Shown here: positions 50,859 to 58,404 of the stretch, in pieces
Layout of the letters: every line of letters starts with the position of its first letter
Numbering within the stretch: position 1 is the first letter of the stretch
Assembly (NCBI RefSeq): GCF_000233455.1
Contig: NZ_JH376428.1
Coordinates: 158,323-222,322, forward strand
Source of the DNA: [Clostridium] citroniae WAL-17108
GTDB taxonomy: Bacteria; Bacillota; Clostridia; Lachnospirales; Lachnospiraceae
Direction of reading: 5' to 3'
Length of the DNA: 64,000 nucleotides
The notes under the pieces: model-generated
Told to the model about the DNA's origin: nothing
Databases searched by the model: none
Seen by the model: only the letters and a program-made list of their open reading frames with translations
Program-made: the position numbers and the translations under genes

Positions 50859-50878
50859 AGTTTTACCTTCCTTATAAC

Positions 50879-51067
50879 TTATTCACCACGTTCCATTTTA
50901 TCCTTAATCGCTTGCCTTATAAATCCAGCTTTAGTATGTCCCTTTTCTTTACAGTATTGCTCAAGTGCTTCTGCTTCTTCATTTGGCATTGAAAGCTTCA
51001 CTTGCTTATAGTTTTCTTTAATATATTTTTCATTTGCTCTTTTCTGTGCATCTGAAAGTGCCACCAT
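50879..51067 (-). CDS. Ribbon-helix-helix (CopG-like) protein
   Basis: A 62-residue basic protein: MVALSDAQKRANEKYIKENY, then KQVKLSMPNEEAEALEQYCK and GHTKAGFIRQAIKDKMERGE. The strand QVKLSMP and two helices with TKAGFIRQAI fit the RHH fold. The start at 51067 follows GAGAGGGTTTG. A likely DNA-binding regulator of plasmid type. Confidence 0.75.
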   Translation of the reverse strand: MVALSDAQKRANEKYIKENYKQVKLSMPNEEAEALEQYCKEKGHTKAGFIRQAIKDKMERGE

Positions 51068-51176
51068 CAAACCCTCTCTTCCTCTATAGTCCATTTAACT
51101 ATAGTATAACCCATCTATCAATAATTTTCCAGTATCAAGTGGCAAGCACCATTTCTGACACTCACCACCCTCTAAA

Positions 51177-52118
51177 TCATGCTCCCCTTACCTCCATCAG
51201 TCTAAATGTATCAAAGCCCCATGTTGCCAATGGCTGGATCCCATCCCCTTCCTTATTGGAGCTATTCTCCCATAGATAATCATTGACTATATCCATAGCA
51301 GCCTTATCCTGATAAAGTTTTTTTACCAATTTTTCCTCATAATTCCTGCTAATCCCTTTATCAAGCTTATTCCTCCGAACATATCCATATAACAACTGGC
51401 TATACTCCCTAACCTTTAGCGTAACATCCATTCGTCCAAAGAATTCACTGATCAGCAGTTCCAGGGCTTTGTACTCTGTTGTCTTTCCACACTGGATATC
51501 CCAACCTCTTATACAGTTATCAATTGCCGTTTCCAGGCTGTGATATGTAAGTTCTGCTGAGTACAGCCCCTTTCCAGTTTTTATCATCCGTCCACTATCC
51601 AGCAATTCTATAATCTTTGTGCCACAACAGGGACAAGTAATCCTGATACAGGTTCTTTCCAACAGTGATGTAATAACCACGACAGGCTTCTTATGCCCAC
51701 ATGAACAAGTTTGTAACCTCCTTCCTCCCTTCTTAATCCGTCCTGTTATATCAATTTTATCGATCACATATTTTCTGTATCTTACCTCTGTACTATGCAT
51801 GTACAGGTAATAGGCTAATGCATCACACATAAGGTAATCATGGAACCGGCTACCCTCTGCTACATGCTCCATTTTAAGGAACTCGTCAACTGTATAGAAA
51901 AATATCTCATTAACAATAAACCTGATCCTATGATCATCCACTTCAACCATTCTGCTTGCTGTCCTCGTAACGTCCATCAGGCCGTTAAATGTCCAGTCCA
52001 TTGCTTTCCTCTGCGTATCAACATATTTACAAGCCCTCTTTACTGATTCATCATTGTAAAGGAACTCCAAGCCATCTAATTCAATATTAAAATCCCTGTC
52101 ACGATACGATATACTCAT
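51177..52118 (-). CDS. Zinc-finger-like hypothetical protein
   Basis: A 313-residue protein. The centre has CSCGHKK and, about 25 residues later, CPCC, forming a probable zinc ribbon; the flanks are helical (EFFGRMDVTLKVREYSQLLY). Unrecognised family. The ATG at 52118 follows GGGAGATGG and overlaps the end of the preceding gene by 20 bp, so the two are co-translated. It may be a nucleic-acid-binding protein of the element. Confidence 0.6.
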   Translation of the reverse strand: MSISYRDRDFNIELDGLEFLYNDESVKRACKYVDTQRKAMDWTFNGLMDVTRTASRMVEVDDHRIRFIVNEIFFYTVDEFLKMEHVAEGSRFHDYLMCDALAYYLYMHSTEVRYRKYVIDKIDITGRIKKGGRRLQTCSCGHKKPVVVITSLLERTCIRITCPCCGTKIIELLDSGRMIKTGKGLYSAELTYHSLETAIDNCIRGWDIQCGKTTEYKALELLISEFFGRMDVTLKVREYSQLLYGYVRRNKLDKGISRNYEEKLVKKLYQDKAAMDIVNDYLWENSSNKEGDGIQPLATWGFDTFRLMEVRGA

Positions 52119-52491
52119 GTTCAACCATCTCCCTCCAATGTTTATATGTTTCGTCCATAATTGCTAAGAATTCATCCTTACTCAGTTCTACGCTTCCCCA
52201 TATCCCATCATCATCACCATTGGCAATATAGAGGGCTGTCTTCATATTATCCTTACTTATGCAAAGTTCCATCTGGTCACTGCATATGTTGTCAAAGTCT
52301 GTCCCAAATTCGGCAGAGACCGCAACAAGTATGTCAAACATCCCATTGCTCCCATCCGGCCTGATTGGGACTGAAAGCAGGAATACTTCCTTACCAAATT
52401 CTGCATGTTCCCAGTCTAAAAGTGATAAGATCCTGTTCTCTGGTATCTCTGTCACCAGTTCTGTCTTACTGCTATCTTCATACACCTTCAT
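52099..52491 (-). CDS. Hypothetical 130-aa protein
   Basis: MKVYEDSSKTELVTEIPENR ... YKHWREMVEHEYIVS; acidic, mixed alpha/beta, unrecognised. The ATG at 52491 is preferred to one 9 bp upstream because GGATGGAGG is then correctly spaced. Overlaps the zinc-finger-like gene. Confidence 0.58.
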   Translation of the reverse strand: MKVYEDSSKTELVTEIPENRILSLLDWEHAEFGKEVFLLSVPIRPDGSNGMFDILVAVSAEFGTDFDNICSDQMELCISKDNMKTALYIANGDDDGIWGSVELSKDEFLAIMDETYKHWREMVEHEYIVS

Positions 52492-52565
52492 TTGGTTCAT
52501 CCTCCATCCATCTTTATATCGTCATTCTTATGTGGGTTACTGTACTAACGCCATTGATCCAATCA

Positions 52566-53165
52566 TCAAAATACAAATAATCTTATTTTACGTACTGTCA
52601 TTGAGATTACAAGCTTTATTCCTGTATGTATGATTGACTTTGCTATTTCCTCGTTCTGTCCGGACTGGTAAGCTAATATAGTAGTCATGCTACTGAAAAA
52701 TTCCTCTGCCATAAAATCATTTTTAAGACGGTTACATGACTTGTGTGTCGCTCTCAAATTATCAGGCTCGTTGGTTCCTCCCTGGTTGATTGGTTTCCAA
52801 TGGTCAATATTAAAGTTATTGATTGACAGCGGCTGTCCACATATTGCACAGATCCCGCCACTTTTGGCATAAACCATCTTTTTAAGTTCCCAGCTATAAG
52901 AGCTATTAAATTCTGTCCGGGTTCTTTTATTCCCGTTATAGCCATAAACTGATAAGTCATAGGTACACTCAATTTCTGTAAATCCTTTTTCTTTTGCTAC
53001 TGCATAACTCGTATATCCATTAAGAATGTAATTATTACTGTCCAGCAGTACAGGCCGTGGAAAATGTCCTGTGGATTCAAAATACACCCTCCGTTCCTCC
53101 AGCTTGTATTTATCAGCCAACCGCTTTCCCTTTATAGTTTTGATATCTTCAATCTTTACCAGCAT
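52566..53165 (-). CDS. ParB-like domain fused to HNH endonuclease
   Basis: A 199-residue protein. Residues 1-75 resemble a ParB/sulfiredoxin-like domain (VLLDSNNYILNGYTSYAVAK; KGFTEIEC). The second half is an HNH nuclease: CAICGQPL, NIDHWKPINQGG and DNLRATHKSCNRLK, with paired zinc cysteines and the catalytic His in DHW. It could nick or cut DNA in replication, packaging or competition with other elements. GGAGGCAGAGGTTT precedes the ATG. The C-terminal ~25 residues are hydrophobic. Confidence 0.82.
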   Translation of the reverse strand: MLVKIEDIKTIKGKRLADKYKLEERRVYFESTGHFPRPVLLDSNNYILNGYTSYAVAKEKGFTEIECTYDLSVYGYNGNKRTRTEFNSSYSWELKKMVYAKSGGICAICGQPLSINNFNIDHWKPINQGGTNEPDNLRATHKSCNRLKNDFMAEEFFSSMTTILAYQSGQNEEIAKSIIHTGIKLVISMTVRKIRLFVF

Positions 53166-53183
53166 AAACCTCTGCCTCCTAAC

Positions 53184-53621
53184 TCAGTTCTTATCTATAG
53201 GAAATAAAACCTCGTTCAGTTTTTGTTGACAATACTTTTTAAATTCCATACGCAATTCCGGTGTTTCCACCTGTATATTGTATGTATCATCAATCCATAT
53301 CTCTTGCTGATTCTTTACCTCTGTAAAATCTGTAATAACCATAACAATACAATAGGATGGGGATGTTCCACTGCTATCATATGTTATTTGCATCCTTGCA
53401 TTTAACATTAAATGGCCCGGTTCCAGGATATACCCATTATTCGCGTTGTCCCTTAACCATTCGTCTATATTCCATCGTATCATTGCATACAATATGTTTT
53501 TAATAGCTTTTGGGGTATCATCCGCAAATGGAATGGATATCAATACACCCCCATCCATTACGCCATCAAAAGTGATACCGTCATTATCCATACGGAAATC
53601 TGTATACTCATAATTGATCAT
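53184..53621 (-). CDS. Hypothetical 145-aa protein
   Basis: MINYEYTDFRMDNDGITFDG ... QQKLNEVLFPIDKN; beta-rich and acidic, similar in style to the unknown proteins at 53890, 54607 and 40526-42895. GGAGGGAGGAACAGG precedes the ATG. No function recognised. Confidence 0.6.
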   Translation of the reverse strand: MINYEYTDFRMDNDGITFDGVMDGGVLISIPFADDTPKAIKNILYAMIRWNIDEWLRDNANNGYILEPGHLMLNARMQITYDSSGTSPSYCIVMVITDFTEVKNQQEIWIDDTYNIQVETPELRMEFKKYCQQKLNEVLFPIDKN

Positions 53622-53640
53622 CCTGTTCCTCCCTCCAGAC

Positions 53641-53817
53641 TTAACTCAGATATTCACGATTGTAAATTGCCATCAGCTTGTTATGCGCTTTATGATAATC
53701 TGTTGCCGTCTCAATAAGTTCCTTTACACCTGGAATATGTAAAAGTCCAAAATCTTTTGCAAGTATAGCCAGTTCTCTTTTGGCGGCTCTCTTGCTTTCT
53801 ATATATGGTTTTGCCAT
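53641..53817 (-). CDS. Small 58-aa protein
   Basis: MAKPYIESKRAAKRELAILA, then DFGLLHIPGVKELIETATDY and HKLMAIYNREYLS-like end; helical and basic. ATAGGAGGAACGCAT precedes the ATG, giving a clear ribosome site. Unrecognised. In the same operon as the flanking genes. Confidence 0.6.
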   Translation of the reverse strand: MAKPYIESKRAAKRELAILAKDFGLLHIPGVKELIETATDYHKAHNKLMAIYNREYLS

Positions 53818-53851
53818 ATGCGTTCCTCCTATGATTTTTCAGTAATGACCA

Positions 53852-53872
53852 GGGAAGGAATCGAACCTTCCC
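53852..53872 (-). repeat. Intercistronic hairpin resembling a tRNA T-arm
   Basis: GGGAAGG (53852-53858) and CCTTCCC (53866-53872) pair around a 7-nt loop. On the minus strand the loop reads GGTTCGATTCC, like a T-arm, but no other tRNA parts are present. Confidence 0.5.
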
Positions 53873-53889
53873 CAATCACCATCCCATGA

Positions 53890-54339
53890 TTAACAATTCT
53901 TAAAGAAAACATCATCTATGTATCTATGAACCATGTTTTTCACTAAGCTGTTATATTTGTGCAAGTCTATAGGAATTTCTATATCCGTCTCCATAAAGAT
54001 GTCTACAACATCATGGAATCCCGCACGTATGAAATATTGCACTGGCTTATTTTCTTTGACCTCAACGCTTAAACTTATATAGTCAAATTCGATTCCTTTG
54101 TGGTCCAACCTGCACCACTTTTCATGCTGGCGCAAACCCTCATACCGCTTCAGATACTCAATTTTTTCATTGACAATAGCAAAGTCAAGTTCTTTCCACA
54201 ACTTGTCAGATAAGTCCATAATATTTATGTCAAAACTCACACCACAAAATTCATCCGGAAAAACGTCTACATTTCCAATAACCTTGATATCACTTTCCAT
54301 AATCGGTAAATTATAACCCTTTTGTGCTACCGCTAACAT
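53890..54339 (-). CDS. Hypothetical 149-aa protein
   Basis: MLAVAQKGYNLPIMESDIKV ... HRYIDDVFFKNC. It has a beta-sandwich-like pattern (DIKVIGNVDVFPDEFCGVSF; YISLSVEVKENKPVQYFIRA). Similar layout to the 141-aa protein at 54607 (VDLRLVGQIEIFLSLDEIG; then a long strand pair), so the two may be distant paralogues. GGAAGGGAGATTAATC precedes the ATG. Confidence 0.58.
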   Translation of the reverse strand: MLAVAQKGYNLPIMESDIKVIGNVDVFPDEFCGVSFDINIMDLSDKLWKELDFAIVNEKIEYLKRYEGLRQHEKWCRLDHKGIEFDYISLSVEVKENKPVQYFIRAGFHDVVDIFMETDIEIPIDLHKYNSLVKNMVHRYIDDVFFKNC

Positions 54340-54374
54340 GATTAATCTCCCTTCCTATAATCTAGGTTTACTTG

Positions 54375-54551
54375 TTATTTACGATATTCTGTCTTGATAA
54401 GCTTAGTGTCATCAAACCATTTAACACTACCATCACGAATAATTGGAACCATTACCCTTGTGCCGTTCCCATACTCTATCACCTTTGACAGCTTAATTGT
54501 GCCATCCTCTGTCTGCTCAACCCTTAACAGTATCCTTGTTTCACCCTTCAT
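54375..54551 (-). CDS. Small 58-aa protein
   Basis: MKGETRILLRVEQTEDGTIK, SKVIEYGNGTRVMVPIIRDG, then VKWFDDTKLIKTEYRK; beta-rich. AGAGGTAAGGAT precedes the ATG. Unrecognised. A hairpin (54579-54600) lies between it and the preceding gene. Confidence 0.55.
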   Translation of the reverse strand: MKGETRILLRVEQTEDGTIKLSKVIEYGNGTRVMVPIIRDGSVKWFDDTKLIKTEYRK

Positions 54552-54578
54552 ATCCTTACCTCTTTCTTTTTATAGTTT

Positions 54579-54600
54579 GGGGAAGCTGCGACACTTCCCC
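54579..54600 (-). repeat. Intercistronic hairpin
   Basis: GGGGAAG (54579-54585) and CTTCCCC (54594-54600) form a perfect stem 6 bp after the upstream stop codon. Confidence 0.55.
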
Positions 54601-54606
54601 ATCAAG

Positions 54607-55032
54607 TTATGCGACCGCTATTTTATTGCTAACAGAGCCGAAAAGCATTTTACTTACCTTATCAACGATAAGTTGTTTCATTTTGTTCCCCTCTGCTTCA
54701 CTAAGTGATAAGGGTATATCTTCAAAATACATGGTGGTTTTTCCCATGAATTTGTCTGACTGTTGCCATATGTAAACATCTATCATATACTCTTGCCAAT
54801 CCCCTTCATTCACTTCTCGTGTGTAGATAAGATGAAAATCATAATAAACATCATCCTCAGTATCAATTCCCGGATACCTTTTTTCATATTGCTCCAAACA
54901 TTCGTTCACTATTTTCTTTACTTGATATCCTATTTCATCAAGTGACAGGAATATTTCAATCTGCCCTACTAAACGTAAATCTACATCGTTCATATCTATC
55001 ATACCGATTGATTCAATCATTTGCTTCTTCAT
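54607..55032 (-). CDS. Hypothetical 141-aa protein
   Basis: MKKQMIESIGMIDMNDVDLR ... VDKVSKMLFGSVSNKIAVA; acidic, alternating beta and helix (YYDFHLIYTREVNEGDWQEY). Possibly a distant paralogue of the 149-aa protein downstream. AGAAAGGAAAGGCAATCAAT precedes the ATG. Confidence 0.58.
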   Translation of the reverse strand: MKKQMIESIGMIDMNDVDLRLVGQIEIFLSLDEIGYQVKKIVNECLEQYEKRYPGIDTEDDVYYDFHLIYTREVNEGDWQEYMIDVYIWQQSDKFMGKTTMYFEDIPLSLSEAEGNKMKQLIVDKVSKMLFGSVSNKIAVA

Positions 55033-55074
55033 ATTGATTGCCTTTCCTTTCTTTAAATAATGTTATCAACCTGT

Positions 55075-55098
55075 GGGAAGTGGATTGCTCCACCTCCC
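55075..55098 (-). repeat. Intercistronic hairpin
   Basis: GGGAAGTGGA (55075-55084) and TCCACCTCCC (55089-55098) pair with one A-C mismatch around a 4-nt loop, directly after the stop of the 107-aa gene. Confidence 0.5.
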
Positions 55099-55100
55099 TG

Positions 55101-55424
55101 TTATCCCGTTGCCAACTTAACCGTAACCCTCTGTATTGGGATGGTCCTTGAATACTTCTCATACAGTTCCTTGCCATTTTCCTCATTTGCAATAAATGTT
55201 TTGCTGTCAAACTGTGGTCGTTCAAATAGTGTATACAGAACCTTATAAAAGTCAACTTCTATTTCGTTTTTCTGGCGTTTCCTCATATAAACCGCCATTT
55301 CATCTTTAAAGGCTTTTATCTGAGCGTCTAAGTCATCAACCTCCTTTTTCTTTTTTGCTTTCTTTCGCTCCAGTTCATAAACTTGATTGGCTATTGTGGA
55401 TAACTCGTCCATGTTCTTACACAT
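55101..55424 (-). CDS. Hypothetical 107-aa coiled-coil protein
   Basis: The N-terminal 50 residues are a Lys/Glu-rich coiled coil (NQVYELERKKAKKKKEVDDL; QIKAFKDEMAVYMRKRQKNE). A short beta domain follows (DFYKVLYTLFERPQFDSKTF), ending IPIQRVTVKLATG. It resembles small phage-encoded proteins that accompany recombination genes, but I assign no family. GGAGAGATGCAGA precedes the ATG. First gene of the leftward operon that starts at the palindromic array. Confidence 0.6.
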   Translation of the reverse strand: MCKNMDELSTIANQVYELERKKAKKKKEVDDLDAQIKAFKDEMAVYMRKRQKNEIEVDFYKVLYTLFERPQFDSKTFIANEENGKELYEKYSRTIPIQRVTVKLATG

Positions 55425-55520
55425 TCTGCATCTCTCCTTTTATATGAAGTTTTCAATGTTCTGTGGTTGATTTGTGTGTTCGTTTTTTGTTTGTCTGTAT
55501 CAACCTTATGGCCATATTAT

Positions 55521-55678
55521 ATATTAGTACTAATATATTTTCAATGTTAATACCTCACAATATTGGTGCCATTATTTTATATATTAGTACCAATATTTAC
55601 TATGACACAAAAATTATGCACAAAACAAGCATTATATATTGGTACTAATTTACATTGCAATTATATTAGTACCAATAT
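55521..55678. repeat. Array of five 16-bp palindromes in a divergent promoter
   Basis: ATATTAGTACTAATAT (55521-55536), a degenerate copy ATATTGGTGCCATTAT (55559-55574), ATATTAGTACCAATAT (55581-55596), ATATTGGTACTAATTT (55636-55651) and ATATTAGTACCAATAT (55663-55678). Copies 3 and 5 are identical. The array lies between genes transcribed left (55424) and right (55728). Confidence 0.85.
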
Positions 55679-55727
55679 ATAATAGAATCAAATAGTAACT
55701 TACAAATAAAGAAAAGGAGACAACAAA

Positions 55728-55922
55728 ATGGCAAACTATAAATTAAGAATCTACAATTTATCCGGCTCAGATTGGGGTAACTTAGACCACGAAGAATTTT
55801 TCTCAACTCACGAATCCATGGATCAGCGCTATAAGGAAATATCCAAAAACATTAGACAGCACGCCTTAAGACCTACGGCATGGGAATACAAGGAGGATTG
55901 GGAACGGATCACAGGTTACTAA
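55728..55922 (+). CDS. Hypothetical 64-aa protein
   Basis: MANYKLRIYNLSGSDWGNLD ... YKEDWERITGY; unrecognised. AAAAGGAGACAACAAA precedes the ATG. It is the first rightward gene after the palindromic array and is followed by a J-domain gene. Confidence 0.62.
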   Translation: MANYKLRIYNLSGSDWGNLDHEEFFSTHESMDQRYKEISKNIRQHALRPTAWEYKEDWERITGY

Positions 55923-56025
55923 GTTCCCTGCTAATCAGAATTTCAAATATAAAAACAGAGGTAACCCCATTCACCGCATTATTGCAACAACATTTAGATT
56001 CAATCAAGTAAAGGAGGTTCAGACC

Positions 56026-56532
56026 ATGTCAACATATTTCAATACCCCAAAGACTTTGGAGGAATTAAGGAAACAATACAAGGACTTATTAAAGAAATAT
56101 CATCCTGATAACCCAAATGGATCGGAAGACATTTGCAAGGCTATCAATGTTGAATACGAAACGTTATTTAAGGAATTAAAGGATCAACACAATGAGACAA
56201 CAAAGGATACAACAAACCAGACCTATAACAATATGAAATGGGACTTTGCGGAGGATGAAGCACTAAGGGATATGCTCAGTAATGTTATACAGCTTGTAGG
56301 GCTGAATATAACCATTGTAGGCAATTGGATATGGATTGATGGGAATACATATCCGCACAAGGCTACACTAAAGGAAATGGGCTTTAAATGGGCACACGAG
56401 AAAAAGAAATGGTACTGGCACAGCGAAACCTTTAGAAAGAAAAGCAATAAGAAATTGAGTTTTGACACCATATGTAACTACTATGGCAGTGCTGATGTAA
56501 GGACGGAACAAAGGACAATGATCGAAGCTTAG
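56026..56532 (+). CDS. J-domain protein
   Basis: A 168-residue protein. The N-terminal J domain has LRKQYKDLLKKYHPDNPNGS with the HPD tripeptide that stimulates Hsp70 ATPase. The C-terminal domain, WIWIDGNTYPHKATLKEMGF and KWYWHS, is the small domain seen with DnaJ-like proteins on plasmids and phages. It likely recruits host DnaK to a replication or partition protein of the element. AAAGGAGGTTCAGACC precedes the ATG. Confidence 0.88.
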   Translation: MSTYFNTPKTLEELRKQYKDLLKKYHPDNPNGSEDICKAINVEYETLFKELKDQHNETTKDTTNQTYNNMKWDFAEDEALRDMLSNVIQLVGLNITIVGNWIWIDGNTYPHKATLKEMGFKWAHEKKKWYWHSETFRKKSNKKLSFDTICNYYGSADVRTEQRTMIEA

Positions 56533-56601
56533 AAGGGTAAAAAATAGGGTGTAACCAATTGAATCGGATACACCCTGAAAGAAAAGAAAGGATACAAAAC
56601 T

Positions 56602-56886
56602 ATGTTAACTATAAAATATGAAAGAAGAGATTTTTTCAATAATCGAGTTTATACAGAGGACAAAAAGCAGAACTACAATAAAGAGGATTTAAAGAAAGCC
56701 TTTTTGTATTTGAGTAGAACGTATGATACCAGTATTCAGATTAATGATACCATTATCTATTGGGACAATATGAGTGAATATGAAAACAGGATCGTTACAG
56801 TCAGATACTTTGATGGTTTGAATTATACAGAGGTCAAAAAAAGCTATGACAAGGCCAAAAAGGAAGGTTATGCAATGGCATTATAG
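56602..56886 (+). CDS. Hypothetical 94-aa protein
   Basis: MLTIKYERRDFFNNRVYTED ... KKSYDKAKKEGYAMAL; basic, unrecognised. AAAGAAAGGATACAAAACT precedes the ATG. Third gene of the rightward operon; a terminator follows its stop. Confidence 0.6.
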   Translation: MLTIKYERRDFFNNRVYTEDKKQNYNKEDLKKAFLYLSRTYDTSIQINDTIIYWDNMSEYENRIVTVRYFDGLNYTEVKKSYDKAKKEGYAMAL

Positions 56887-56902
56887 GGTGGATAATGTGA
56901 TA

Positions 56903-56930
56903 GGCTGTGAGCATTCACCCACAGCCTTTT
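56903..56930 (+). terminator. Terminator of the rightward operon
   Basis: GGCTGTG (56903-56909) pairs with CACAGCC (56920-56926), followed by TTTT. Confidence 0.75.
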
Positions 56931-57215
56931 CATGTATCATTGTATGCCTATTTAACGCATTTAACGGCAAAATACGCCGTGTTTGTGGTGTTAACTGTGA
57001 ATTGTAGGTGGGCAGAGGGACAAGAGAATACGTGGATTGTGTGGGTTCGGTTGCTTGGTCTTGGACGTAGGTAGGCAGAGGGTAGGTGGGGGGTATGTTT
57101 ACATTTTCTTAGGAGGTCTGCGGTCTGGGAAACGGGGTATCTGTTCCATCCACACATCACAATCCAAAATCCATCCCGAAAATATCACTCGATTGCATCT
57201 TTCAACCAAAATCCC
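56931..57215. other. Gene-free junction, less AT-rich
   Basis: About 285 bp with a run of G-rich purine motifs (GTAGGTGGGCAGAGGG near 57006 and TAGGTAGGCAGAGGGTAGG near 57068). It separates the mobile element genes from the sugar-transport locus. No copy of the tRNA-Pro 3' end was found in it. Confidence 0.4.
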
Positions 57216-58118
57216 CTAATATGAGCCTGCCTGATTTTCTTTTTTTCTATAATTTGTTGGTGACATATTATAGTATCTTTTAAATATTGTTGAAAAATAA
57301 GCTTGATTCTCAAAACCACAATTATAAGCAATCATACCAATAGGAATGTTTGAAAACTTCAATAGTGCCTTTGCTTTATCTAGGCGGAACTGTTGAATAA
57401 AATCCTGAACGGAAACATGAAGAGAATCATAAAATATTCGATATAGATAGGTTCTGTCTATACCAATATAATTTGCAACATCATTTACCCTTAATCCACT
57501 AAAACTATATTGTTTTTGTATATATTCAATAGCCGCCGATAAATATTGTTCAGCTTTCGTTATAGCAGGATGTGGTTGTCTTTGAATAAGTAAAGAAAAT
57601 ATTTCATAAAGATATCCTAATAGTTCGTATTCACGGGAAATACCTGTGAACTCAGGATATACTAATTTATGTAAAAGTTCTTTAATCTTAGTACTATCAC
57701 CATAATGTATTACTGGCGAGATTTCGGAAAAACCACATAATCTCATAATATTATATGCTTCATTACCATTAAATCCAAACCAGTAATAAGTCCATGGGGT
57801 ATCCATATCAGCTAAATAATGAATAGCTTCATCCGGCCTGATAATAAATAAATCTCCCTTTTTCACAGGATATGTACCAGCGGGTGTATAGTATAAGCCT
57901 TTTCCATCTAAAATATAATGAATAAGATAATGATCATAAACCCTTAGTCGGGTATGCCATCCAGGTTCACAATGTCCTTTATGTCCACTCTCATAGACAA
58001 CCATGTGTATGTTTGTCGGAGGAGAAGATGTAAAATTATTCAATTTGAGTTTAGGAAGGACCTGTTTTCTCTTAGACAAGTCTTCGTACACATATTTTTC
58101 TTTTTTTTGTTGTTTCAT
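57216..58118 (-). CDS. AraC-family transcription regulator
   Basis: A 300-residue protein. Residues about 30-170 are a cupin-like ligand domain (HWYIL-type strands: HYILDGKGLYYTPAGTYPVK, FIIRPDEAIHY). The C-terminal ~100 residues carry the two HTH motifs of AraC (LRVNDVANYIGIDRTYLYRI; IGMIAYNCGFENQAYFSTIF, then KRYYNMSPTNYR). It is divergent from the ABC transporter operon and probably activates it in response to the imported sugar. Confidence 0.92.
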   Translation of the reverse strand: MKQQKKEKYVYEDLSKRKQVLPKLKLNNFTSSPPTNIHMVVYESGHKGHCEPGWHTRLRVYDHYLIHYILDGKGLYYTPAGTYPVKKGDLFIIRPDEAIHYLADMDTPWTYYWFGFNGNEAYNIMRLCGFSEISPVIHYGDSTKIKELLHKLVYPEFTGISREYELLGYLYEIFSLLIQRQPHPAITKAEQYLSAAIEYIQKQYSFSGLRVNDVANYIGIDRTYLYRIFYDSLHVSVQDFIQQFRLDKAKALLKFSNIPIGMIAYNCGFENQAYFSTIFKRYYNMSPTNYRKKENQAGSY

Positions 58119-58404
58119 GAATATATAATCCTTTTTTCTTATTATAGAATTATAGCATTACATAGCAAGAAATACAACATAATCAAAAAAACAGGCAACA
58201 TTGTATTAAAGAAATACTAGGAGTGCAATGATAAAATACTATATAAACATCAACAAATAGTTAGATATATTTGTCTATAATTTGTAAAATTTAACAATAA
58301 ACAAAAAGTTTTCTAAATCAGGAGGGGGTGTATTACAAATTACAAAGCAATAATTAATCAGAATGATTCTTATACATTTGATAAAAAGAAAGGATTGGTG
58401 AAAA

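Noticed and set aside
53840..53890. tRNA-like string GGTTCGATTCC with flanking CCTTCCC
   Set aside because: Only a T-arm-like hairpin is present; there is no matching 5' acceptor strand, D-arm or anticodon arm, so it is not a tRNA gene or a clear tRNA remnant.
55013..55255. 80-codon minus-strand frame overlapping two real genes
   Set aside because: It overlaps the ends of the 107-aa and 141-aa genes in another frame and lacks a start signal.
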